Source: Neocallimastix lanati (nom. inval.)
Lineage: Eukaryota > Neocallimastigomycota > Neocallimastigomycetes > Neocallimastigales > Neocallimastigaceae
Reading direction: 5' to 3'
DNA length: 64,000 bases
NCBI GenBank assembly: GCA_016946835.1
Contig: JACVTC010000035.1
Coordinates: forward strand, 1,029,001 to 1,093,000
Made by a program: the position numbers and the translations under genes. This document shows positions 10,632-25,505 of the stretch, piece after piece; the first letter of the stretch is position 1; every line of letters begins with the position of its first letter. The notes under the pieces were generated by a model. That model had not been told where the DNA came from. It was given only the letters and a program-made list of their open reading frames with translations, and ran no database searches.

Positions 10632-13600
10632 TTACCTTGAACTATTAATAGGTGACGAATTAGATGATGTTCTTCTATGACTATTTCTAGAATAAATGCT
10701 TCTTGGGCTAGTCTTTCCACTTCTAGTTGAAATTGATGAGCTTGGTCTAATAGAATGATATTTAGGAAGATATGCTGACATCCTTTGACTTACAGGTCTT
10801 TCTGAATGGCTATTATTTTTCATTGTTATCTTATTATCAATGTTTTCTCTACGATCTTTTATATTTTGTTTAACATCTTCCCATCTCTTTTCAACATTTT
10901 GTTGTTTTTCGCAAGAGTTCCATTCATCAGAAATATCTTCAACTAATATATTCTTCATTATATCATTAGAATCATTTACTAATTTAGATATACTTGTATT
11001 AAAGAACATTAATTTACTATCAATAATAGCAATATATGTTTCAACTTCATTTCTTCCTCTAGGTATTGATTGTTCATCAATAGTTCTTGATAACTCGGAA
11101 ATTTGTTGTTGAATATTACTCAACAAACTATTATGAGATTTAACCTTATTATGTAAACTTAAATTATTCTTACGCATTTTTAAGACATCACTCAAATTTT
11201 CAAACTCTTCTCTTAAACTTAAACATATTTTATAGAAAACAGTATAAGATGGCATTTCATAAAGATATTTTTTAATATTACTTTCTAGTATTTGGATATT
11301 TGGTAATACACCTGCAACAAGTTCACCTTCTAGTCTACCAAAAATTGATTCTAAATTACTTTGACTTGTCTCATTACTATTAGTAATATTTACTTCCAAT
11401 ATTCTACATTTAATATCTTCTAAAAATCTTGAAATTTTAATAATTGATTTATTCAATTCAATTTCTTTATCAAGATAACTAGAATTACTTGCAATAGTAT
11501 TCATAAATCCTAATAAAAGCTCCCATTCAGAATTAATTGATTTTTTTCTTCCAGAAACAAGACGAGTACAAATTTGAATTTCGAGTGAAGGTTCCTCAAT
11601 TTGTATTAAATATGAATATAATTTATCTGTAATACGATTATATTCATCAATAGAATTTTCAAAAAGATTTAATTGATTTTGTATATCTAGTATCTTACTA
11701 GATAAAGAAATAGATTTATTGTATATCATTCCAATAATATCTTCTTTTTTATTTTGAATCCAAATTTTCATTTCTGAAGATATTCTTGCATGTGCGTATA
11801 TCTTTTTTATAATATCTGTTTTATTATAGCCAATACTTAATGCCTTCTCAATACGTTTAAATCTTTGAATTAAATTTTCATATCTTACTTGAATAGAATA
11901 AGTATGAGAACGGAAGAAGCGTTGGTATTTTTCTTTGAAAGATTCTAATTCTTTATTTGTATTGGCAAGTTCTGTTTCAATATTTTTATACCTTCTACGA
12001 TGATTTTGGAATAGTGATTCAATAGATCCATCAACAAAATTATTTTCAATATTATCTAATTCTACTATATAACCATTCATTTTAGTTTCAATATCAATAA
12101 CAATCTTTTCATTATTAACTTGTACTGAATTTTGATGAACCATATATTCAAGGGATGCAGTAAGCATTGGTAATTCATAAAGAATACTATCACACCACTT
12201 TTCAAATGTATCAATATTTTTATTTATTTCCTGTAATGAGTGTTTTCTACTAGCTGCATCTTTAGTATCTTGAATCATTCTACGTGCTTCCGAAATTTTT
12301 TGACTAATTTGGTTTTGTCTTGACTTATAAATATCATTATTAATTCTTTCAAAAACGTATTTTGGTTTACTGTTCTTAGCCTCTCTTAATTTAGTATTTG
12401 CTTCATTTAGAATTTTATCACTATAATCAATATTATCGCTTAAATCTGAGTATTCATTACTACTTAAATTTTCACGTGAACTTAAATGATCTATTTTTTC
12501 TACTATATTTTTCTCAATAGCATAAGCACTTTGATGCCAGTCAAGATATTGCTTTGCAACATCTAATGATTTCTTTTCGGTTTCCTTTAAATTAGAAAGC
12601 TCATTCCATATATCATAAAGATTAGTTCTTTTTTCACTGGTGTATTTGTTAAATAATTCAGCAGTTTCCTCGGGTAACAGATCATTACATGAAGAAATCA
12701 AATTTGCACAATCAGATGTAACATCTTCATATTGCTTTAATATATCACCATCAATTTGACTTTCCAAAATAATTTGACTCTTATTCCAATTATTCAAATT
12801 AATCTTATCAAAGTCAATATCACCAGTAATTACAGCATAACCAGAATTTGTGTCATTCAATCTTTCATTTAATGATGCTATAGTAACATTTATCCATTCT
12901 TCTAAATTATTATAATCTAATTCCCAATTATCGAATTTTTCTGAAAGACCGAAAATTTCATCTTTTCTGGTATCAAAAGTATCTTGTAAAGATGCAAGAG
13001 ATTCATTAATATTATTTAAATACCATTGTTGATTAAGAACATTGATTTCTTCTGGACATTCTAATTTTAAAGCATTAAGTTCAATTCCTTGAATATTTTC
13101 AACTAAATCACCATGTTCTTCTTCTAAACGGCTTATATCATAATCCCAACTTCTTATAGTTTCATCAACTACTTGACTAAATTCAGCGAACAAATCAATT
13201 AATTCATTATTTTCACTATCTTCAGGAAGATTGTTAAGAACCATTCCTTCTCCTTGTTCAAATTGTTCTTCCAATGCCCAAAGACGTTGTTCGAATTCTT
13301 CAGACTTTTTAATCCAAGACATTATATCCATACGAATAGTAGATATATTCTTTAAACGTTCTAATTCAGAACATAAATTATTCCAAATAGAATCGATTCC
13401 ACGTTGATGAGTCTTAATAATTTCAAAACTTTCCTTAGAAAGAGAAGTGTGTGAATTTTCTGAATCATTAATAATTTTTTCGGCATGACTCTTTAAATGC
13501 TGATAAGACAATGTATAACGTTTAAGATTTGCTTCAGTTTCATTTAATTTTTCCATAACATTTTCGAACACAGATTCTTCAGTCTTAAAAACAATCTTTA

Positions 13601-16600
13601 TTTCTTCTTCACCATCATTAATATCATATTTATCTTTAAGTCCCTCAAAACGCTTAGTTTGTTCAACTATATTTTCATTAACTTCATTAAGCGTAACAAT
13701 TTTACTTTGAATCCATTGACGAACTTCTTGGCTTTGTTTAATATATCCTTCAACAATCTTCTTTGAACGTTTTAATCCCATTAATTCCTTATGAATATTC
13801 TCAAATGTATTTGAAAGTTCTAACTGATATTTCTTTAAAATATTCATGATCTTAACATCAGTTTTAGTTGGAGTTGTGGATTGAAGAGTAGAAAGATGAT
13901 CAAGATAACCAATTATTCCATTATTCATTTTCTTTTCTTCTAAACTCTTTAATTGCTTTTCTAATTCTTCTGTATTCAATTCTCTTTCCTTTGATGATAA
14001 AGATCCTTGCATTATATCTTCAGTAGACTGCTTAAATTTATTAACTTCTTTTGTTGTAGAAATAATTTCTTTATAAACTTCAAGTGAATAACTGTAAAAT
14101 TTAGTTTCTTGTTCAATATGGTTATATAAACCATTAAACGCTTTTGAAAGTTCAGTAAAACGAATGTGTAACAAATCTGGTTGAGATGGTAAGTCTGATA
14201 TATTAGAAATTCTTTTTGGAAGACTGTAAGATTCGCGTTTTCCTAAGAAAGATGAACTAGAAGAACGAATGAAAGATTCACGTATCGAAATTCTATTTGA
14301 AATACGATTGCTCTTTGGTCTATTAACACTTAAAGTTTTATTATATGAACTATTATTAGAAATTGCCCAAGATCGTAAAGTTTTAACTAAATTTTCAGTC
14401 TTATTCTCAGCTTGAGTAAGTAAATCTCTTTTTGAATTAGCTTCTTCTTGATACTTCTTATATTTCTCAAGATAAGATTCTAAAATAACTGCTATTTCCT
14501 CATCACTATCCATTGGTCTTTCAATATCTGCTTGAGTACGTTCAATCCAATTTTGTAATTCAATAATAATTTCATTTTCCCAATTATTAATAGCTAACTT
14601 TGTAATTTCAGAAACAGTCTTTTCCATTTTCTTTTTAAGAGCATGACCTTTTTGATTAACATCACTAACTAAATCGTATACTCTAGAATCAATCACTGGT
14701 CTTAAAAGCATACTAACATGTTTATATGATGAAACTCTAGGACTTTCTGGATAAGATTCAGACATATTCTTTATTACACTATCTAAATCATTACATTTAT
14801 TAGAAACTTCAACAGTACGATCATTTAATGATTTAATAACATGAGATACACTTTCCTCAGTGTATTTCTTATTTTTAATAATAGTATTTACACCAACTAA
14901 CTCTTCTTCAATTTCACTAATCTCTTTCAATAATTGTTTACAAGGTTGAGCTACTTCAGTAAATACTTTACGTAAACGTATAACGTCATGCTTTCTCTTA
15001 CGAATAGTTTGGCAGAATTGGTTAAATACTTCATTAAATCTTTCAACCTTATTCTTAATATAAGATTCAATCTTTTGATGTTCTTCTTTAGTCATTATAT
15101 CATTTTCTTCAGATACATTTGAAACAAGTTCTAATATTTTAGTACTTAATTTTTTAACTTTTTTAAATCTTGGATTTTCTTTCCATTCTTTTGTTCTGTC
15201 TTCTAAGTGCTTTTGATCTTTTTCACATTGAATAATTAATTCTTCTGTTATATTATCATCTAAACCGTTTGGAACAGCTCTTGATCCACCTTGTGAATAA
15301 CGACGAATGCGTTCTTCAGTATCTGCTCTAGTACGATCAATATAGATCATCCAATCAAACATTTGACGATAAATATTATACCAATGAGTAGAACATGAAA
15401 CAAGTTTTTGTGCATTCATATAATTTATACGAACTTTATCATCATATTGATTTAAACTATTCATATGAATATTAATATATTGATTAATAAGAAATTCCGA
15501 AATAAATGATTTACTTTCATTATTTTTAACTACAGAATTTATCTCATTTCTTTGAACTTGATATTCATCTAATTTTTTAATATCAGAATATAATGTTTCT
15601 TTCAGTCTTTGTTGACAATCTGTTAAAATTGGCTTAGCTAATGATAAGTATTCAGAATCTTCATTGGTAATTTCTTCATCATCTGACATTAATAATTGAA
15701 CAGATGATTTAGAAGTACTATTTATACGTTTTAAATTTTTTACAAGACTATTTTCACTATCTAATTCATCAGATATTTTAGAAAGTTTTTTAATCCATTC
15801 AATATTTAAAGCAATAATATTAATAAAGGATTCCAATTCAACATTCTTTGCTTCAGTATCTTTATTTTCATGATTAACGGTTTGAGAATGACTACTTAAA
15901 TATTCAGCATCTAATTCAATTAATTTATTTAATTGACTATTTAACGTTTCTAATCTTGAACGTACAAGCTGACGAGAAACTCCATATTTATTACCTTCGG
16001 CAGGTAAATTTTTAATAATTTCATTACTTAATGTATGATACTTAGTAAAAGTATACTTTTTGAACTTTCCTATCTTTAAAGATAACGGTGATAATGAAGA
16101 TTCAGAATTGACACCAGAAACTTGTGTTAAACGTTGTTGCAAGCTAGTTAATTTTCTATGTAAATCTTCTTCACTGGAAAGTAAATTATTTAAATTGCTA
16201 TCAAAAATATCATAATTATTATTTTCAATACTCCAAGAATTAAGAACTTGTTCTAACTCTTTAAATACAGCCTTATCATTTTCTTCATCAGGTTCCGCAC
16301 TGCAACGAATATTTGTGTTAGTTTCAATAAAGGCTTGCATATCCTTACTTTGAGATTTCCATTGTTCAACTGAATCTTGGAATTTTAAATCCATTTGATC
16401 ATCTAATGAACGCTTAGATGGAGATAAGAATGAATTTACAAAGGCATCAAGTGATGATTTCAATTCACTCATCTTATTAAATACTTTGTTATGAAATGGG
16501 GTAAGATTATAATATTGCTGAATTTCTTTTCTATCCATGATTCTCTTTGAATCAGATTTAGTGTAAAAAATGATATCCATTAATTTATTCCATGATTTTT

Positions 16601-19600
16601 CTATATGATTCTTCGATGGAACAATGGCATTATCGTTATTATTTTGGTTAGAAGTTAATAAATCAATATCAACAAGAATAGATGAGCACCAATCTTCAGT
16701 TCCCTTAATCCAGGTATGATCTGCTTCTCTAAAGTTACCATCACGATCTTGTAATCTACTCAATACACCTGGAATTTGTTCTTTAATTCTATTAAAATCT
16801 TTAGTAGTACCATTAATCCAATCATCAAGTCGTTTAACCATTCTGCAATAATCATTTGAAATATTTTGTATAACCTGGATTTTTTCTTGTTCATTTTGTT
16901 CCTCTTGATTTAATATATCTCTTACTTCATCTGACTCTTTTCTATGAGTATGAACATTTTCTAATAATGTATTAACAGTTTCTTTTTGTTTATTTATAGT
17001 ATCAATAACATTTAATTCCAATGGTTTTAAAACATCGTTTTGACCACTTTTTATTAATCTGTCGGCATGAATTAAAACAAACGCTGGGAAATTACTAAAT
17101 TGAAGATTTGGTGGAGGAACAGAAGATAATGTTGGAATTCTAGCTAATTGAGCAATACCACCTAATGGTAAATCTGGGAATGCCCTTCTAGAAAGTAATG
17201 GTCTTCTAGTAAATTCGGCATTAACAAAAGATACTAAACTTTCAACACGTTGATGAAGATTATCAAGTTTTGATGGGTACTCATTATTTAATGTTCTAGA
17301 TAAGTTAGTTAATTCCATTTCTAATTCAACAAAATAATTTCCTTCAGGAATTTTAACAGAAGTAGGGATAATAAAAGATGAAATATCAGGAACAAAATCA
17401 TCACCTAAAACATTTCTAACAATACCATGTAATGTCATCCATCTCTTTCTAATTTTCTCAATAGTTCTATTTTCACTATTTTTGGTGAGGTACTCTAAAT
17501 CAGTTTTTCTTCTTTGTAAAAATTTTTCACGCTTCACCAATAAGCTACCAATAGTTTCTACTAATGAATTTACATTTTGCATCCATTTATTAACTTCAGA
17601 TTTTAAACTTTCAGGTCTGCCATCATCCTTCTTATCTTCATTTAATAAATCTTCTTCAACACAATCTAATACAACCTCCCATTCTTTAACCCATAATACA
17701 AAATTTTGTAAAACATTTGATGCTGAAACATATGTATGAGTAATTAATCGATCCAAATGTTGAAGAATAGAAGATTGTGTAGCGTAAATAGTAGCAATAC
17801 TTGATACCTCAGAAGTATCTTTATTTTGTTTTTTCTCTATAGCTCTAGCTGCTTCAGTAACTAACAAAAATTCTCTATCTAACTCCCGTTTCATAATACC
17901 ACCTTTTGTATTAGCATAATTAATATTTTCTAATTCAGCCCTTAATGATGTCATACATTCATTTATTACTGATTCTAAAATATCAACAGAAGCATTTGAA
18001 TTATATAATGGTTCATATATTTTCGAAACTACTGAAGGTTGTGGAGTAATTACTTGTTGTTGATCTTGTTCTTGTGGTGGTGAATATAAAAACCATAACA
18101 ATTGATATTGTACTTGTTGTGTTTCCTTAACCCATCCTGAAAAGTTATTTGCTTTATCAAGATAATTATGAATAATATTATCCAATTCATTAACTAAAGA
18201 ATCAACAGGTTTATTGCTTAACTCCATAGCACGAATTTCATATTCCTTATCTAATCTAAAATCTTCTTCAGTTCTTTCATCATGATAAGAAGTTTTATTT
18301 TCATCAACTTCTTCATCCAATAGAGTATTATTTTTTTCATTTTCTAATTCCTTACCTACATTATTACTAGCTTTGGTACTTTCTTTTTCCTCATTCTTAG
18401 TAACAATATTAGTTGGAGAAATATCTCCTCTTTTTTCATTATTCTTAATGTTATTGTAATTACGTTCAAAAGCAAAATAAAATTCACTAATATAAGTCAT
18501 TACAATACGTTCATCTGGTGCACTAACTCTACAAATATCATTTGCATCAATTAATTGTGCAATTCCAAAGCATTTTTCTGCAATTTGGAATGCTGTATAT
18601 AAGTTTTGGAACCAATCTTCTTGATCATAAGAAGTATATAATGATGGGATTGAAAATGGTTGGCCAGCATCTTTAGCTTGAATTAATTCTTCAATTTCTG
18701 GCATTATCGATGGTTGCATTTTGTGTACTAATGCTAAAAAAGCCACTCCATTTTGCCATGATTTTGAAAAATCCTGAATTTCATTTATAATTCCCAATTC
18801 AACATATGGTTTCAATACAGATCTACACCAATTTAATAATGAAGTTTTTGCATTTGCCGCTGTATTTTTTATAAGAACTGCTTTTCTTATAGATTGTCTC
18901 TTTGGCATAGGTGCTGCTGCCTGTTCGTCTCCATATGATGAACGTCTAAACATTGACCTTCTAAAAGTAGATCTTCTTTTTTTATTTCTCTTTTTCGAAA
19001 TATCAATTATTTGTGGTTCATCTTCATTATCATCATCCCAAGAAGTACTGTTTGTATGTTCTTTTTGCTTCTTTCCTGATTTTCTTTTTTCTTTCACTTC
19101 AGTTGGACTTATAACATTATTATCAACTAAAGGAATATTTTCTTCCTATTATTATATTTAAAAAAAAAAATTAAAAATAATCATTTAATTTATACAAATC
19201 AATATTTAATTATAATATATATATTATAAATATACAATTTTGTATTTAATTATTAAATATATTTATTAAGATTTAATATTTATTATAAATAAAAATTATT
19301 TTAAGAATAATTAAATTTTCATAAAAATATTTATTTATTATTTAAATAAAAATAATTAAGCAAGAAAGAAATTACTTGATTTGGATAAATTTCGACTTCC
19401 AATTCAGTATCATCTTGAATATTCTTTTCTTTCTCTGCTATAATACCAATTTTAAACCTAAGAATAATAACCCATATTAAACCCATAGTTAATTTTAAAT
19501 TTCCATCTACAATATCTTCACTACCAATATTAGGCAGCGGTTCATTCAGTTTCGATTGCAGAAAAGTTAATGCTTTACCAACATTCAATATTCTATGAAT

Positions 19601-19915
19601 TCTTATAATTATTCTCCCAGATTTTTCTGGTTTCGGAAGTTCTTCACCTGAAAGAACTTCCAATAATTTTAATAGTCTAATACCATCTTGTAAATCAATT
19701 TGTAAATCATCAATTAAATATTTATTTTTATCTTCCCCTTCGACCTCCTCTATATTTGCTAACTGTGCATTACACCATCTTGTAAATGTTTTCTTTTGCG
19801 CTTGTAAATGATCTGATTTTAAGTTTTTTACTCTTAATTCACTGGATTCTCCATTAGAAAAACGACGTTTATCATTCTTTTTATGTGAAACAACTCGCTT
19901 TAATAACCAAGACAT
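10632..19915 (-). CDS. Giant spectrin/alpha-actinin-superfamily protein: two CH domains plus a long spectrin-like helical array
   Basis: Two exons: 19376-19915 (ATG at 19915) and 10632-19145. The intron 19146-19375 has donor GTAATT and acceptor AATAG. Together they encode about 3017 aa. Exon 1 carries a CH1 domain (about residues 40-155; QKKTFTRWCNAQL and LQDGIRLLKLLEVLSG are actin-binding-type CH motifs). A basic linker of about 120 aa precedes CH2 (about 280-400; LLNWCRSVL, DFSKSWQNGVAFLALVHKM). The rest is about 2500 aa of predicted helix with a recurring helix-A Trp (WIKKSEEFEQRLWALEE, WIERTQADIE, WINVTIASLNERL, WCDSILYELPML), consistent with roughly 20 or more spectrin repeats. The tail is Ser/Arg-rich. 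No EF-hand, GAS2 or PH domain was recognised. It probably cross-links cortical actin. The family is clear; the class (spectrin, plakin or novel) is not. The apparent stop at 10632 overlaps a possible donor (AG|GTAATA), so a short last exon near 10468-10500 is possible. Confidence 0.88.
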
Positions 19916-20221
19916 TTATTTTTAATTTTTATATTCCAAACATAAAAATATTAAACTACTTTTAAATTATTACAAATATTTAATATATATGATATGTATA
20001 AAAATAAATATTTATATAAAAATTTTAATTAGTTTTTAATGAATTAATAAATTTAAATCTAATTTATTATTAAACGAAAAAAATAATAATAATAATAATA
20101 ATAAAAAATAAGATAGATTTAAATAATATGAATTAATTTTTATTCAATACCTTACTATAATTTTTGATATTAATCTAAAAATTAAAATTATTATATTCAA
20201 ATTTATTAAATAAATATCTAT

Positions 20222-20264
<43 letters not shown>

Positions 20265-21175
20265 GATTTTATTTCCCTTCTTATCTTTTATTTTTTGCTT
20301 GGAATTTTTATAAAAATAAAAACAAAATTTTATTTATTGTATATATATTTTTCTTCTTAAATTATTTTTTAATTTTAAAATTTTATTTTATTTAATTTTT
20401 TAGAGGTAGTATGGGTGTGTTGTTGTCTAATTCTGCTTTTTTGTTTTTTAGTTTTTTTAATTTTTTTTAATTATTTTTGTTTTTTGTTTTTGTTTTTGTT
20501 TTTGCTTTTTTTATTTTTTTTTTTTTTTTTTTATTATTATTATTTGTTTGCTTCTTGTAACTATTATTTTATGATTTTGCTTTTTTCTTTGCCTATATTT
20601 ATATTACTTATTTTTTGAATAAGATATTTAGTTTTTTATGTTTATTTATTGTATAGTGGATTTAATATTACTTTAATAATATATATTTTTTATAGTAAAG
20701 CTTAATTTTAACTTTGTTATCTAATATATTTAATTGGTTTTTTAAATAAAAAAAATATTTATTTATTCTATGTTTGTTATTTTTTTTTTTTTTTTTTTTT
20801 TTGTTTATTTATATATATTATTATTTATTCATAATAAAAAAATATATACATATAAAAAAATATTCAACTTAGATTTAAAAAATAATTTTGTAAATAAAGC
20901 ATCGGTAATAATAAAAAAATATTTTATTTTTTATTCACACAAATATTTAATATATATGTATATTGCTTTAATTTAAACTATAATATATAAAATTTTAGTT
21001 TTTTTTTTAATTTATTTTAATTCTTTTTCAAAAAAGATTTATTCATCAATACTAATTTAATGAACATAAATTTTATATAGAAAAAGGATAAATAAAATAT
21101 TATTAAAATTATTTTTTATGTTTAAAGATATATTTATTTACACTTTAAATCATAAATAAATAACATTAAATAATT

Positions 21176-21211
<36 letters not shown>

Positions 21212-23145
21212 AATATGATGATAATTAATGTTTAATTTTATAATTCAATTTTATTCAATTATAATGGGATAACAAGAGTAAAGATAAAAAATATATTTCG
21301 AAACATATAAAATGATACCAAAATTACATGAATATTACATATAAATGTACATTATATATTAATATAAAATACAATCTACCGTAAATTTTAATAACAATTA
21401 AATATATAATAGATTAAAAAAAATACATATATATATATATATATAATTACATATATTTATATCTATATAACTTTATTTATTATTACTTTTTATTATAATT
21501 ACTATTATTATTTTAAATGGTTTATAAATTAACCATAGTTTAATTATTAATATTAACTATTGTTTATTCTTACAATTATTATTATTATTAGTAGTAGTAG
21601 TAGTAGTAGTAAAAGTAGTATAGAATAAATCTTAATTTTTTATTTTACATTTTATTTTTATTTTTATTTTTACTTTTATTTTTATTTTTATTTTATTTTA
21701 TTTTATTTTATTTTATTTTTATTTTTATTTTTATTTTATTTTTATAATAAACTATAATTTCATATTTCATCAATATGAATATATTAAAATAAGTATGCCA
21801 CAAAGTTTTATTCAATTTATTTTTATTATTATTATAATTATTATTATTGTTAAAATTTGTGAAATATATGTATGAAAAAAAACTTCAAATGTATTGAAAC
21901 ATATTGTAATATAATAAATGTATAAGCCATAATGTATTACTCTAAAAACATTTAAACTAGAATAATAATAATAAAGTGCTAGTAATACTTTATCATAAAA
22001 TATATTAATAAAGTTGATTTAATTATAAACCCTAAATTACTGACTCTTATACCAATTAGTATTATTATTATATTATTATTATTATAATTGTTATTATAAT
22101 TATCATCATTACTATAATTATCGAATTTTTATTATTTATTTATTTATTATTAAAATCGATTTTAATTTATTTAAAATTCTACAATATAATACGAATAAAT
22201 TATAATTATATAATATTTATAAAAATCATTAAATTAATTACATTTAACAAAGTTTATATTTTATTATTACTAATTAAAAATCAACATAAAATCTTCCAAT
22301 TAAATTGAAAATCAAATCGTCCATATAATATCTTATTAATTTTATATTTAATAATTATGTTTTTTTATGGAAAATTTATAAAATTAAACTATTTTTTTTT
22401 TATTGATTTTATATAAATATTTCATTTTTTCATTTAATATTGCTTTAATCTATATTAAAATTTAATATTACAATTATGTATTTCAATATATAGATATTTA
22501 TAGTTAAAATTCCATCAATATAATACTATATTATATATATTATAATTATTAAATAAATCATGATTATAGAATTCACAAAAATTTCATTATATTATTTTTT
22601 TTTATTTATTATTATTATTAAATAAATTATTATGTAGATTATAGTTTACAAATATTCTATTATAATATGATATTTCATATTAAATTTTTATTTATTAAAT
22701 AATAAATTTATATTATATAATATTTTATAATATTAATTTTTTACTATTGTTATTATTATTAAATAAAATATTTAAATCAAAAATTTTTATCATATTATAT
22801 TATATACTCTTATTTTTTAAATAAATTTTTAAGATATAGTAAACAAAATTTCATTAATAGAATTAAACTTATTGATTGTTTAGAGAAAATTAATAATTAT
22901 AGTAATGTGTAAAGTAATAAATATATAAATAATTAATATATATATTATTAAAATTAATAGATACTAAGTATAATTAATTATATAAATAATTATCTAAATA
23001 ATATATAATAATTATATTTGTTTTAATAAATTAGAAATATATATTTTTTTACAAATAAAAAACAAATATTAATCATTAAATATTAATTCATTTATGGATT
23101 ATACTGGGAAATATTATTATTTAACTTTTCTTTATTATATTTGTT
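19916..23145. other. Long AT-rich intergenic region
   Basis: No gene recognised on either strand. It holds simple repeats: (TTTA)n at about 20215-20262, T-rich at 20455-20535, poly-A at about 21181-21209, (TAG)n at about 21590-21612, and (TTTTA)n at about 21650-21745. Short open frames here are homopolymer artefacts. Confidence 0.75.
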
Positions 23146-23852
23146 TTAACTATTATTATTGATATTATGATTATTTTCATTATTTATATTTGAAGGTGGT
23201 TCTTTATTAGTATCATCATTACTTTCATTTTGATTAATTTTGCTTGATTCCAAATTTGTACTATAACTAGTAAGATGACTTTCATTGTTATTTATTTCTT
23301 TGGCATAATTATATAAATTCCTTTATGAAATAATTTATTAAAATATTATTAATATTATAAATTTTAGTGATATTATATAAAGTTAATAAAATATATATAT
23401 ATATATATATACATATTCATGAAATAAATTAAAAAAAAAAAAAAAAAAAGTTCATATATTTCTTTCTATTTTTAAATCCAATAAATAAAAATGCATACTC
23501 AATAATTGTTTCCCATCTTATATTCACAGATGTCATAGACGCATTAAATTTCTTATATAATTCCTCTTCTGAAATATTATTCGGAGAAAACTGCGATGTT
23601 AATTTTTTTATTTTATCTGTAAATGAATTTTTTTTATAATGATTTTTTTCTTCCTCTTGTGCTTGTTCTTGTAATTTCGAATTTTCATTCAAATAACTAT
23701 CAGTAATAGCAACACGGCAATGACCTTTTCCATTTGGGCCACGCATTGTAATATATTCTATATACGTATTTATATTTAATATAACAATATTTAATTATTT
23801 AATAATTTATAAATATTAAAAACGAAGAAAATTAATAATATTATATTATTAT

Positions 23853-23889
<37 letters not shown>

Positions 23890-25505
23890 CCTGTTTTTAT
23901 TTTCGGAGAGGTTTTCATAAAGTTTCGAGTAATTTTTTCACTTAATGATAATGAAGACATTCCTTTAAATACATAGGCGTCAAATAACGCTTTAAATGCT
24001 ACAGATCCTTGGAATAAAACAACTTTAGAATGATTTGGAGGACAGCCAAATGGTGGAGATTCGATAGTATCTTTAGTTGCTTCATAATTTTCGTCATATA
24101 ATGGTACCATTTCAGTATTATCAGGGATTAATACAGCAAGTTCCACACACAAATATTCATTTTCTTGTATTGGTAATTGAAGTTCTTCATCTTCATAATT
24201 ATTTAAAACATAATACATGTTTGGATATGAGCATTCATGAGTAGTCTCTTTAAATTCAATACATGATTTATATGGTGCAGCATAAACCTTTCTACTAGTA
24301 CGACGAATGCACCACATACTACCCTTATATTGAGGTTGATCCTTATTCAAATTACTTGTGTTAATATTTAGTTTAGATTGATTTTTAGTTGTTTGATTTT
24401 CTGAATTTTCATTTTTGTCTTTATTATCATCTTTATCTAGTTGTTTATAAATTATATCTTTATCTATATTATTATTTTAAATTTATATTACAAATTTATA
24501 GTATCATAAAAAAAAAATTTATAATTATGAAAATTATATTTTAAGTAATTATTTATAATAATTTAATTAGCAATTTTATATATATTTCTGCTTAAATATT
24601 TATATATTAATGTATATTTTATTTATTCATTTATTTATTTATTTATATTTATATATTTATATATATTAACTATTAATGTAATCTAGTTTATTCTATATAA
24701 TTTGTATTACATTCTTTTTTACAACATATAGAAGCTGTTAGTCTACAAGGTAATTGAGAAATTAAATTTAAGAAAAATGTATCCTTCCATAAAACAATAT
24801 CCGATAATTGTGGCATTTCACTATCAACCTTTCTCTTTACAAAAACTGGATCTTGATCGAGATTATCCTGATGTGGTTGTCTTACGAACAGAAGTAAATC
24901 ATCATTGAAAGAACATGATGACTCCAAAAAGTACTTTTCAATAAAATATAAGGTATATATATTATTGTTGTCGTTATTATTATTGTTATTACTGTTGTTA
25001 TTATGACTGTTGTTATTATGACTGTTGTTATTATTTATACTTTTATATTTATTTCATTTATTTATTTATTCATTCATTCATTCATTTATACATTTATTTT
25101 TTATTTAATTATTTATACATTCATTTATTTATTAATTCATTCATTTATGCATTTATTTATTCATTTAATTATTTATATATTCATTTATTTATTCATTTAT
25201 TCATCTAATTTACTTTTTTATTTATTTATTTATTTATTTATCTATTTATTTATTTAACCATTTTTCAATTTATCTATTTATCTATCTATTTATGTAATTA
25301 TAAAATTGTTATATAATATTACCTCTCTAAATAATTCACACCATCGAGGATCTTGAGAATCTAGATCCTGGTCAGCATCTAATGATAATTTATTATCAAC
25401 TATAACCCAATCATCTCTTAATGGGGTGTTAATTTGAAGAATTGTTGGAGGATGTAAATTTTCTTCTAACAATCTATTTAGTATAATTTTTAAATTTGTT
25501 GTCAT
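23146..25505 (-). CDS. KIAA0930 homologue (DUF2045 family)
   Basis: Conserved eukaryotic protein of unknown biochemical role. Five exons by phase: 25323-25505, 24711-24933, 23891-24463, 23499-23757, 23146-23320. They sum to 1413 nt, i.e. 470 aa. Donors are GTAATA, GTAATA, GTATTT and GTATGC, and every junction keeps frame. It matches human KIAA0930 block by block: REYFLESSCSFNDDLLLFVR (animal YFMEKW...DDMLFYVRR), LWKDTFFLNLISQLPCRLTA, SYPNMYYVLNNYEDEE, EYLCVELAV, KVVLFQGSVAFKALFDAY, and EYITMRGPNGKGHC, where the exon 3/4 join recreates the conserved MKGPQGKGH motif. The C terminus is low-complexity (N/S-rich) and does not show the animal C-terminal block. Intron 1 holds an imperfect ATTT microsatellite (about 25010-25290). 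Function unknown; family call strong. Confidence 0.9.

Noticed and set aside
24999-25257. Plus-strand frame rich in I, F, Y and H
   Set aside because: Imperfect ATTT/ATTC microsatellite in intron 1 of the KIAA0930-like gene.
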